Shown piece after piece: positions 25,332 to 32,552 of a stretch of 64,000 bases of DNA. Source of the DNA: Sphingomonas sp. 1F27F7B (GTDB taxonomy: Bacteria > Pseudomonadota > Alphaproteobacteria > Sphingomonadales > Sphingomonadaceae); the NCBI RefSeq assembly GCF_005503355.1, contig NZ_SCMK01000008.1, positions 147,807 through 211,806 on the forward strand, in the 5' to 3' direction. The first letter of the stretch is position 1; each line of letters begins with the position of its first letter. The notes below the pieces were generated by a model. The model saw only the letters and a program-made list of their open reading frames with translations. It did not search any database and was not told the origin of the DNA. The position numbers and the translations under genes are program-made.

Positions 25332-25643
25332 TTATGCTTGTCCCGCCGGCTTTCTGGGCGATTTCGGCGCCTTGGGCGCTGCCGCCGGCTTGGCAGCGCC
25401 GCCCAGCTGCGCCTCGAGCGCGGCGATGCGCGCCGCGAGTGCTTCGTTCTCGTCGCGTGCAGCCACGGCCATCGCCTTCACGGCCTCGAACTCCTCGCGG
25501 CTGACGAAGTCCATGCCGCCGATCCACTCGCGGGCGCGCTCGCGCGCGGCGCCTTCGGTCTCGCGGGCGACGCCGGCCAGCGTGCCCGCCGCGCCGTTCA
25601 CGAACTTCACGAAATCGTCGAACAGGCGGTTGTCGGTCTGCAT
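25332..25643 (-). CDS. ubiK: Ubiquinone biosynthesis accessory factor UbiK
   Basis: The product has 103 residues and fits the UbiK/BMFP family, small coiled-coil proteins that assist assembly of the ubiquinone-synthesis complex at the membrane. It begins MQTDNRLFDDFVKFVNGAAGTLAGVA, followed by the conserved FVSREEFEAVKAMAVAARDEN and a coiled coil ALAARIAALEAQLGG. The C-terminal tail is rich in Ala, Pro and Lys and seems disordered. It sits between the YbjN-type gene and tspO with gaps on both sides, so it is probably transcribed on its own. Confidence 0.85.
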   Translation of the reverse strand: MQTDNRLFDDFVKFVNGAAGTLAGVARETEGAARERAREWIGGMDFVSREEFEAVKAMAVAARDENEALAARIAALEAQLGGAAKPAAAPKAPKSPRKPAGQA

Positions 25644-25661
25644 TTCAAATTCCTCGCGCGA

Positions 25662-26219
25662 TCACTTGATTCGTATTTCGTCAGCCGGACGCGAAGATAC
25701 AAGGCTTCCCGCGTTCGGATTGAGCTCGTGGATCTGATAGAGAAGCACGCCTGCGAACGCGATCCAGGCGAGATACGGGATCAGCAGCACCGCGGCGAAA
25801 GTGCGAATGCGCGCGAAAAGGATGAAGGTGATCAGCGCGAGCACCAGCAGTGCGCCGAGAATCGCCAGCGCCGGCACCACTTGGTGCATGCCGAAAAAGA
25901 CCGGCGACCAGACGAGGTTCGCCGCCATCTGCACTGCGAAGACGACCAGCGCCGGTCCGCGCAGCGTCGATCCGCGTGCGTTGATGATCATCGCCAGCGC
26001 CAGGCCCATCAATATGTAGAGCGCGGTCCACGCGATCGGGAACACCCATTCCTCCGGCATGATCGCGGGCTTCACCAGCCGGGCGAACCAGGGATTGGCG
26101 CTGCCCGACGGCGCCAGGCGCGCCGAAGTGAAGCCGAGCAGCAGGATGAACGGCACCGTGACCACGGCCCATCGCAGATAGGCGAGCCTCAGCTGCCCCT
26201 TCGATGCGATTTCCCTCAA
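25662..26219 (-). CDS. tspO: TspO/MBR-family membrane protein
   Basis: The product has 185 residues with five membrane helices and family signatures NPWFARLVKPAIMPEEWVFP, AWTALYILMGLALAMI and QMAANLVWSPVFFGMH. TspO proteins bind and may move or degrade porphyrins and modulate photopigment or stress genes in alphaproteobacteria. The start codon is TTG at 26219, chosen because a full GGAGG lies six bases upstream. The C-terminal tail (VSSRPADEIRIK) is longer than in many members. Confidence 0.88.
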   Translation of the reverse strand: MREIASKGQLRLAYLRWAVVTVPFILLLGFTSARLAPSGSANPWFARLVKPAIMPEEWVFPIAWTALYILMGLALAMIINARGSTLRGPALVVFAVQMAANLVWSPVFFGMHQVVPALAILGALLVLALITFILFARIRTFAAVLLIPYLAWIAFAGVLLYQIHELNPNAGSLVSSRPADEIRIK

Positions 26220-26290
26220 CGCTTGCCTCCGGTTCGTTCCACGCGGGCGAAAGGGCTATGTTGCAGCGCGCCGAAACGCAAGCGTTGCCG

Positions 26291-27028
26291 TTATGTTTCG
26301 CGCGTCGCGGCGATCAGGAACTCGACATTCCCCTCGGGTCCCGTGATCGGGCTGGTGGCGATGCCGTGCACGGTCCAGCCCTGCGCGGCGACCCAGTCCG
26401 CCACTTCGCGGCAGACCCGCTCGTGCACCGCGGCGTCGCGCACCACCCCGCCCTTGCCCACTTCGTCGCGCCCGGCCTCGAACTGCGGCTTGATCAGCGC
26501 CACCAGCCGGGCGCCGGGGCCGGCGAAGCGGAACGGCACTTCGAGCACCTTGGCGAGGCCGATGAAGCTCGCGTCGCAGACGATCAGGTCGACCAACTCG
26601 GGAATGTGCTCCTCGGTCAGGATCCGCGCGCTGGTCTGCTCGTGGACGACGACCCGCGGATCCTGCCGCAATTTCCAGGCGAGCTGGTTGGTGCCGCTGT
26701 CCACGGCATAGACGCGCGCGGTGCCGTTGCTCAGCAGCACGTCGGTGAAGCCGCCGGTCGAGGAGCCGACATCGATCGCCACCGCCCCCGTCACGTCCCA
26801 GCCGAAATGCGCGAGCGCATGGGCGAGCTTGATCCCGCCACGCGACACCCAGGGATGGTCGCGCCCGCGCACGTCGAGCGAGGTCTCCTCCGGGAATTGC
26901 TGACCGGGCTTGTCCACCTTGCGGTCGCCCGCGAACACCAGCCCCGCCATGATCAGCGCCTGGGCGCGCGTACGGCTTTCGGCGAGGCCGCGGTCCACGA
27001 GCATCTGGTCGGCGCGCTGCTTGGGCAT
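26291..27028 (-). CDS. tlyA: TlyA-family rRNA 2'-O-methyltransferase
   Basis: This 245-residue enzyme methylates ribose of 16S and 23S rRNA. Residues 1-65 form an S4 RNA-binding domain (KQRADQMLVDRGLAESRTRA), and the rest is an FtsJ-like methyltransferase with SAM loop AIDVGSSTGGFTDVLL, VYAVDSGTNQLAWKL and the catalytic region ALIKPQFEAGRDEVGKGGVV. Family members were first named as hemolysins; the methyltransferase role is established for the mycobacterial protein. The divergent gene at 27157 begins a new unit. Confidence 0.92.
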   Translation of the reverse strand: MPKQRADQMLVDRGLAESRTRAQALIMAGLVFAGDRKVDKPGQQFPEETSLDVRGRDHPWVSRGGIKLAHALAHFGWDVTGAVAIDVGSSTGGFTDVLLSNGTARVYAVDSGTNQLAWKLRQDPRVVVHEQTSARILTEEHIPELVDLIVCDASFIGLAKVLEVPFRFAGPGARLVALIKPQFEAGRDEVGKGGVVRDAAVHERVCREVADWVAAQGWTVHGIATSPITGPEGNVEFLIAATRET

Positions 27029-27156
27029 GCGCTTCCCTTTAGGTCCGTTTCGGCCCGGCGCAACTGGCCATCATTCCATCGCAAGGCTTATTGCCTACTA
27101 ATTCAATAGGAATAAATTGGAGGTCCGGCCTGCCCTCCCGTTGGAGTGCAATTGCA

Positions 27157-27834
27157 ATGAGTATCTTCGCTCCGTTCGACGAACATTCCCCGATCGTCCT
27201 CACCGTCCCCGGGCTCGGTGGCTCGGGGCCCTCCCATTGGCAGACGCTCTGGGAGCAGTCCCGCCCCGATACCAGCCGAGTCGAGCTCGGCATGTGGGAC
27301 ACGCCGCACCGCAACGCCTGGGTGACCAGGCTCGACCAGGCGATCCGCGGCGCCCAGGCGCCGGTGGTGCTCGCGGCGCACAGCCTGGGCTGCCTCGCCG
27401 TCGCCTGGTGGGCCGAACTCTCGCCCCAGCCCTTTGGCTGGCCGGTGGCGGGAGCGCTGCTGGTGGCGCCCGCCGATGTCGATCGGCCGGACGTGAAGTC
27501 CGAGCTTGCCGGCTTCGCGCCCACCCCGGCCAAGCCGCTCCCCTTCCCCTCGATCACCGTGGCGAGCCGTGACGATCCCTGGATCGGCATCGATCGCGCC
27601 CGCGAGCTGGCCAAGGGCTGGGGCAGCTTCTTCGTCGATGCCGGCCCGCAGGGGCACCTGAACGCCGCCAGCGGCATCGGCTGGTGGCACGAGGGGCAGG
27701 AACTGCTCGACCGCGTGCTCGATGCCGCGTCCGACCGCTCCGGCCGCGTCCGGACGGCGGCGGACGCGCGCTCCCTGCTCGCGATCAACGCAACCGAAGC
27801 CGCCCAGGCGCATTATCTGGGACGGCATGCATGA
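27157..27834 (+). CDS. RBBP9/YdeN-family serine hydrolase
   Basis: This 225-residue alpha/beta hydrolase matches the RBBP9/YdeN group. It has the opening VLTVPGLGGSGPSHWQTLWE, the nucleophile Ser76 in LAAHSLGCLAVAWW, an acid in ASRDDPWIG and a base His in AGPQGHLNAASG. No signal peptide is seen, so it acts in the cytoplasm. Its substrates are not known for bacteria. The start ATG at 27157 follows a TTGGAG; an upstream frame adds 22 residues with no support. Two hairpins follow the gene. Confidence 0.87.
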   Translation: MSIFAPFDEHSPIVLTVPGLGGSGPSHWQTLWEQSRPDTSRVELGMWDTPHRNAWVTRLDQAIRGAQAPVVLAAHSLGCLAVAWWAELSPQPFGWPVAGALLVAPADVDRPDVKSELAGFAPTPAKPLPFPSITVASRDDPWIGIDRARELAKGWGSFFVDAGPQGHLNAASGIGWWHEGQELLDRVLDAASDRSGRVRTAADARSLLAINATEAAQAHYLGRHA

Positions 27835-27878
27835 TTCGGCGTGTGGCCGGTGCTTCCGGACGCACGCCACTGGTAACT

Positions 27879-27961
27879 GCCCGCAAATCCCCTAAATAGG
27901 GACTGCGGGCGTGGCCGGGTGGCGTACCCTAGAGCGTCACCCGGCCTACCCGCGCCTTTTT
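27879..27961 (+). terminator. Two stacked hairpins and a T run after the RBBP9-type gene
   Basis: The first hairpin pairs GCCCGCA (27879) with TGCGGGC (27904), with an inner CCCTA/TAGGG stem. The second pairs GGCCGGGTG (27913) with CACCCGGCC (27938). A T-rich stretch (CCTTTTTCC) follows near 27957, which supports transcription ending before the next gene. Confidence 0.45.
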
Positions 27962-27998
27962 CCTTCCGCCAGCCTGTCGGCCCGGGTAAACCGGTGTC

Positions 27999-28979
27999 AT
28001 GGATCGCCGTGACTTGCTCGCCGCCGCCGGACTGACCGGCCCGTTGCTGCCGCTCGCCGCCAGGGCCGCAATCGATGTTCCGCGGCGCCCGGCCGTTCCC
28101 GATGCGAGCTTCGCGCTGTGGCCCGAAGAGGCGCCCGGCCTGCTCGACGCGCAGCTGCGGGACCATGTCGTGGTCCGCAATCCCGATCCCGGCTTTCCCG
28201 ACCGCGCCATGGATCATGTCCGGACCCCGCGCCTCGACCTGTTCCGGGCGGCGGACCCGAACGGCGCGGCGATGCTGGTCATCCCCGGCGGCGGCTATGC
28301 GCGGGTAGTGGTCGACAAGGAGGGCTATGAGCTGGGCCCCTGGCTCGCCGCGCGCGGGATCACGGCCTTCGTCCTCTTCTATCGCCTGCCCGGCGACCCC
28401 TGGCGCGACTCGGCCAACGTCGCGCTCGCCGACGCGCAGCGCGCCATGCGGCTGATCCGGCACCGGGCCGGCACCTGGAAGATCGATCCGAAGCGCGTCG
28501 GCGCGATGGGCTTCTCCGCGGGCGGACACCTCTGCACCGACCTGGCCGCACGCTTCGGGCGCAAGACCTATGCGCCGGTCGATGCGGCCGATGCCCTGGG
28601 CGCACGCCCCTGCGTCGCCGCGCCGATCTATCCGGTCGTCTCGATGGATCCGGGCTTCGCGCACATGGGCTCGCGCACCCTGCTGATCGGCACCGGGGCC
28701 ACGCCCGAGATGGTCGCCGAGCATTCGCCCGATCGCCGGGTCGGGGCGCATTCGCCCCCCTGCTTCCTCTGCCATGCCGAGGACGACGCCACCGTGCCGG
28801 TCCAGAACACCATCGCCCTGCGCGCCGCGCTGAAGGCGGCGGGGGTGCCGGTGGAAACGCATCTGTTCGAGGAAGGCGGCCATGGCTTCGGCTGGGGTCC
28901 CCGCACAATGGGCAAGCCCGCGCACGCCTGGCCCGAGCTGTTCCTCGCCTGGGCCAGGGCGCACGGCCTGCTCGGCTAG
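27999..28979 (+). CDS. Secreted alpha/beta hydrolase (esterase), paralogue of 10584
   Basis: This 326-residue enzyme starts with a Tat-like signal (MDRRDLLAAAGLTGPLLPLA), then an oxyanion loop VIPGGGYARV near 94-103, the nucleophile Ser173 in GFSAGGHL, an acid in HAEDDATVP and a base His in EEGGHGFGWG. It belongs to the same esterase group as the gene at 10584, including the shared PIYPVVSM segment. Unlike that gene it stands alone without a TonB receptor. It may deacetylate plant polysaccharides or small esters, but the substrate cannot be read. Confidence 0.86.
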   Translation: MDRRDLLAAAGLTGPLLPLAARAAIDVPRRPAVPDASFALWPEEAPGLLDAQLRDHVVVRNPDPGFPDRAMDHVRTPRLDLFRAADPNGAAMLVIPGGGYARVVVDKEGYELGPWLAARGITAFVLFYRLPGDPWRDSANVALADAQRAMRLIRHRAGTWKIDPKRVGAMGFSAGGHLCTDLAARFGRKTYAPVDAADALGARPCVAAPIYPVVSMDPGFAHMGSRTLLIGTGATPEMVAEHSPDRRVGAHSPPCFLCHAEDDATVPVQNTIALRAALKAAGVPVETHLFEEGGHGFGWGPRTMGKPAHAWPELFLAWARAHGLLG

Positions 28980-28990
28980 CTTCCTTCAAT

Positions 28991-29127
28991 CGTCATCCCC
29001 GTGCAGGCGGGGATCCAGAGTAATGCGGGATATCGGCACCACCGCGCGAACGCCGTCCGGAGAGAGCAGCACCCCGCCACCTCGGCTCCACGCCTGGCCC
29101 CGGATCCCCGCCTGCACGGGGATGACG
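28991..29127. repeat. Palindromic repeat pair, 26-bp perfect arms
   Basis: The left arm 28991-29016 (CGTCATCCCCGTGCAGGCGG and six more bases) is the exact reverse complement of 29102-29127. The 85 bases between them show no gene. A diverged copy of the same unit is found at 32342-32425, so this is a dispersed intergenic repeat in this genome. Confidence 0.75.
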
Positions 29128-29188
29128 AAGGAAGATATGAGCCCCGACCTGGGCCGCACCCGCAAAGCCCCGCTCGAGATTCGTGCGG

Positions 29189-29201
29189 ATGTTATGTTGT
29201 A
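29189..29201. promoter_or_regulatory. Putative Zur box (ATGTTATGTTGTA), copy 2
   Basis: The 13-mer is identical to the site at 15097-15109 and lies 31 bases before the start of the second MerC gene. It probably carries Zur-dependent control of the merC-zur pair; the overlap with the promoter would fit repression. Binding is inferred. Confidence 0.6.
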
Positions 29202-29231
29202 TCTTCAACTTGCTTGCCCTATATCCGCGCC

Positions 29232-29618
29232 ATGCCGGTGAGTCTTCCGTTGGCCCGCGTATGGGGCGGCATTGATGCGCGCCTCGATCGTATCGCGATC
29301 GGGATCAGTGGGCTGTGCCTCGTCCATTGCGTCACGACCACCATATTGCTCACCGTGATTTCCTCGGCGGGCGGCCTGCTCAATCCGGCAATCCACGAAA
29401 TCGGCCTTACGCTGGCGATCGGCGTCGGCGCCTTCGCGCTGGTCAAGGGCGTGATGTCGCACGGCTATATGGCCCCGGCGGTCGTCGGCGCCTTCGGGCT
29501 GGGGATCATGGCCGGCGCATTGTCGCTGCCGCATGGCGATTTCGAGATTTTCTGGACGCTGGTGGGCGTCAGCCTCGTCGCTCTGGGCCACGATCTCAAC
29601 CGGCGCGCCACCTACTGA
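29232..29618 (+). CDS. MerC-domain membrane protein (copy 2)
   Basis: This 128-residue protein has about four membrane helices and the MerC signature GLCLVHCVTTTILLTVI with a Cys after His in the first helix. It is a paralogue of the protein encoded at 11900, with low identity outside the motif. It precedes a Fur-family gene with a 37-base gap, the same order as in copy 1. No mer genes are near, so mercury resistance is unlikely; the context points to zinc or another divalent metal. Confidence 0.84.
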   Translation: MPVSLPLARVWGGIDARLDRIAIGISGLCLVHCVTTTILLTVISSAGGLLNPAIHEIGLTLAIGVGAFALVKGVMSHGYMAPAVVGAFGLGIMAGALSLPHGDFEIFWTLVGVSLVALGHDLNRRATY

Positions 29619-29655
29619 ACTTGCCGCAGGAGGCCCGCGGGCCTACATCATAGCC

Positions 29656-30114
29656 ATGCACGCGCACGACCATCACGAGCATCACGGCAACGACCTGACC
29701 AAGGCCGCCCAGGCGACTCTGGAGAAGTCCGGAGAGCAATGGACCGCGATGCGCGAACGCGTGTTCGAGGCGCTGGCGGGCTTCGACAAGCCGGCTTCCG
29801 CCTATGACATCGCCGAGGCCGTCTCCAGGACGGAGGGGCGCCGGGTCGCCGCCAACAGCGTCTATCGCATCCTCGACCTGTTCGTCGGCGCCAATCTCGC
29901 GCGCCGGGTGGAAAGCGCCAATGCCTATATGGCGAACACCCATCCCGACTGCCTGCACGACTGCATCTTCCTGGTCTGCGACAATTGCGGCCAGACCACG
30001 CATATCGACGACGATTCGATCACCAGGACGGTGCGCGCCGCCGCCAAGGGCATGGGCTTTTCGCCCGAGCGCCCGGTGATCGAAGTGCGCGGCAAATGCG
30101 CGGATTGCGACTGA
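29656..30114 (+). CDS. zur: Fur/Zur-family metal-dependent repressor with His-rich N-terminus
   Basis: This 152-residue Fur-family protein starts MHAHDHHEHHGND, a His cluster that may bind metal. A winged helix follows (AYDIAEAVSRTEGRRVAANSVYRILDLF), then metal and dimer segments with HPDCLHDCIFLVCDNCGQ and GKCADCD, the two CxxC pairs of the structural zinc. It is closer in length to standard Zur than the copy at 11521, and is probably the main zinc sensor. The gene lies behind a MerC gene and a Zur-like box. Fur or Mur activity is possible but less likely with this setting. Confidence 0.85.
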   Translation: MHAHDHHEHHGNDLTKAAQATLEKSGEQWTAMRERVFEALAGFDKPASAYDIAEAVSRTEGRRVAANSVYRILDLFVGANLARRVESANAYMANTHPDCLHDCIFLVCDNCGQTTHIDDDSITRTVRAAAKGMGFSPERPVIEVRGKCADCD

Positions 30115-30198
30115 CCGCTCTCCCTGCACGGCGCCTGCACGCAAAATCCACATCCGCAAGGTTCGACTTCCCGGAATCGGAAGAGTAAGGGCAATCGG

Positions 30199-32124
30199 AT
30201 GGCCGATCTACCCAGCACGCCGCTGCTCGATACCGTCGATACGCCCGAGGACCTGCGCAAGCTCGATCCGAAGCAGCTTCGCCAGCTCGCCGACGAGCTG
30301 CGCGCGGAGACGATCTCGGCCGTGGGTTCGACCGGCGGGCATCTCGGCTCCGGGCTCGGCGTCGTCGAGCTGACCGTCGCCATCCACTATGTCTTCAACA
30401 CGCCCGACGACCGGCTGATCTGGGACGTCGGGCATCAATGCTATCCGCACAAGATCCTCACCGGCCGCCGCGACCGGATCCGCACCTTGCGCCAGGGCGG
30501 CGGGCTCTCCGGCTTCACCAAGCGCAGCGAGAGCGCCTATGATCCGTTCGGCGCGGCCCATAGCTCGACGTCGATCAGCGCCGCTCTGGGCTTCGCGATC
30601 GCCAACAAGCTGGCCGACGCGCCCGGCAAGGGCATCGCGGTGATCGGCGACGGCGCGATGAGCGCGGGCATGGCCTATGAGGCGATGAACAATGCCGAGG
30701 CCGCGGGCAACCGGCTGGTGGTGATCCTCAACGACAACGACATGTCGATCGCGCCGCCGGTGGGCGGGCTCTCCGCCTATCTGGCGCGGATGGTGTCGTC
30801 GTCCGAATATCTGGGGCTGCGCAGCCTCGCCAAGCGCGCGATCCGCAAATTCTCGCGCCGCCTCACCGCGGCGGCCGGCAAGACCGAGGAATTCGCCCGG
30901 GGCCTCGTCACCGGCGGCACGCTCTTCGAGGAGCTGGGCTTCTATTATGTCGGTCCGATCGACGGCCATAACCTCGAGCATCTCATCCCGGTGCTCGAGA
31001 ATGTCCGCGATGCCGAGGAGGGGCCGATCCTCGTCCATGTCGTCACCAAGAAGGGCAAGGGCTATGCCCCGGCCGAAGCGGCGGCGGACAAATATCACGG
31101 GGTCCAGAAGTTCGACGTGATCACCGGCGCCCAGGCCAAGGCGCCACCGGGCCCGCCGCAATATCAGAACGTGTTCGGCGATGCGCTGATCGAGGAAGCG
31201 AAGCGCGACGGGAAGATCGTGGCGATCACTGCCGCCATGCCCTCGGGCACCGGCGTCGATCGCTTCGCCAGGGCCTTTCCCGACCGCGCCTTCGACGTCG
31301 GCATCGCCGAGCAGCATGCGGTGACTTTCGCCGCCGGCCTCGCCGCGCAGGGCATGCGCCCCTTCTGCGCGATCTACTCGACCTTCCTCCAGCGCGCCTA
31401 TGACCAGGTCGTGCACGACGTGGCGATCCAGAACCTGCCGGTGCGCTTCGCGATCGACCGCGCCGGGCTCGTCGGCGCCGACGGCGCGACCCATGCCGGC
31501 AGCTTCGACGTCACCTATCTCGCCACCTTGCCCAACATGGTGGTGATGGCGGCGGCCGACGAAGCCGAGCTGGTCCACATGACCCACACCGCCGCGCTGC
31601 ACGATTCCGGCCCGATCGCGCTGCGTTATCCGCGCGGCAACGGCACCGGCACCGCGCTGCCCGAAGTCCCGCAGCGGCTGGAGATCGGCAAGGGCCGCAT
31701 CGTCCGCGAGGGCAAGACCGTGGCGATCCTCTCGCTCGGCACGCGCCTGGCCGAGGCGCTCAAGGCGGCCGACTTGCTCGAGGCCAAGGGGCTCTCCACC
31801 ACCGTCGCCGACCTGCGCTTCGCCAAGCCGCTCGACGAGGAATTGATCCGCCGCCTGCTCACCACGCACGAAGTGGCGGTGACGATCGAGGAAGGCGCGA
31901 TCGGCGGCCTGGGTGCCCATGTCCTGACGATGGCGAGCGACCAGGGCCTGATCGATGCGGGCCTCAAGCTGCGCACGATGCGCCTGCCGGACCTGTTCCA
32001 GGACCAGGACAAGCCCGAGCTGCAATATGCCGAGGCCGGCCTGAATGCCGAGAGCATCGTCGATACGGTGCTCAAGGCATTGCGCTACAACGAAGCGGTG
32101 GTGACCGACGGCGCGCGGGCCTAG
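30199..32124 (+). CDS. dxs: 1-deoxy-D-xylulose-5-phosphate synthase
   Basis: This thiamine-diphosphate enzyme makes the first intermediate of the MEP isoprenoid pathway from pyruvate and glyceraldehyde-3-phosphate. The 641-residue product has all main marks: [32 protein letters not shown], the TPP motif [29 protein letters not shown], the transketolase segment [17 protein letters not shown] and [15 protein letters not shown]. The stop codon is supplied by the first bases of a palindromic repeat element. Confidence 0.97.
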   Translation: MADLPSTPLLDTVDTPEDLRKLDPKQLRQLADELRAETISAVGSTGGHLGSGLGVVELTVAIHYVFNTPDDRLIWDVGHQCYPHKILTGRRDRIRTLRQGGGLSGFTKRSESAYDPFGAAHSSTSISAALGFAIANKLADAPGKGIAVIGDGAMSAGMAYEAMNNAEAAGNRLVVILNDNDMSIAPPVGGLSAYLARMVSSSEYLGLRSLAKRAIRKFSRRLTAAAGKTEEFARGLVTGGTLFEELGFYYVGPIDGHNLEHLIPVLENVRDAEEGPILVHVVTKKGKGYAPAEAAADKYHGVQKFDVITGAQAKAPPGPPQYQNVFGDALIEEAKRDGKIVAITAAMPSGTGVDRFARAFPDRAFDVGIAEQHAVTFAAGLAAQGMRPFCAIYSTFLQRAYDQVVHDVAIQNLPVRFAIDRAGLVGADGATHAGSFDVTYLATLPNMVVMAAADEAELVHMTHTAALHDSGPIALRYPRGNGTGTALPEVPQRLEIGKGRIVREGKTVAILSLGTRLAEALKAADLLEAKGLSTTVADLRFAKPLDEELIRRLLTTHEVAVTIEEGAIGGLGAHVLTMASDQGLIDAGLKLRTMRLPDLFQDQDKPELQYAEAGLNAESIVDTVLKALRYNEAVVTDGARA

Positions 32125-32313
32125 GACCAATCGACATTTGCGAGACTGGCGGTCCCCGGCGGCTCCCCGGCCAAGGCCGGGGCCCAGCATCGGGATGCTA
32201 TCGAGATACGCGAACCCCTCGAACAATGTCGCAACTGGGCCCCGGCCTTCGCCGGGGAGCAAGAAGGCGGCCCGACTTTCATCGCGCGCCCAAATGTCGA
32301 TACGCCCTAGGCC
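32118..32313. repeat. MITE-like element with nested inverted repeats after dxs
   Basis: The element is 196 bases long. Its ends 32118-32140 and 32291-32313 are inverted repeats with about 19-20 of 23 matching positions and share ATCGACATTTG. Inside, GCTCCCCGGCCAAGGCCGGG and six more bases (32162-32187) are nearly complementary to 32235-32260. It encodes nothing. The left end contains the dxs TAG stop. Confidence 0.6.
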
Positions 32314-32552
32314 AGGTTCGGCGAGCTTCCTATCCCATTCCCGCCATCCCCGCGAAGGGCAGGGATCCAGGGTCGCAAGCCGGCGTCCCAGGTAGCTCTG
32401 GATCCCCGCCTGCGCGGGGATGACGAGGAAGAGCGGAGAGGGCAGGCTCCCCCCAATAGCCCCAGGTTATGTCCGTCGAACCTATGTTCCGATGGACAGC
32501 GGCATCCGCCCGGACCACCCTCCCCGGCCAAAGCGCCATCCGGGGATATTCC
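32125..32552. other. Gene-free gap filled with palindromic repeats
   Basis: The gap holds the MITE-like element and the diverged repeat pair described separately. The remaining bases before 32553 contain no obvious promoter, and a short in-frame extension of the next gene starts at 32469 but has no ribosome site. Confidence 0.5.
32342..32425. repeat. Palindromic repeat pair, diverged copy
   Basis: The left arm 32342-32370 and right arm 32398-32425 match the unit at 28991-29127 (shared core GGATCCCCGCCTGC), with a few changes in the left arm. The spacer is only 27 bases here. Nothing else is seen in the gap 32125-32552. Confidence 0.65.

Noticed and set aside
30115..30198. A thiamine riboswitch before dxs
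   Set aside because: The leader is only 84 bases and lacks the conserved CTGAGA and related elements.
28980..32552. A CRISPR array from the repeated GC-rich units
   Set aside because: The repeats are inverted pairs with one spacer each and not a regular direct-repeat array; no cas gene is present.
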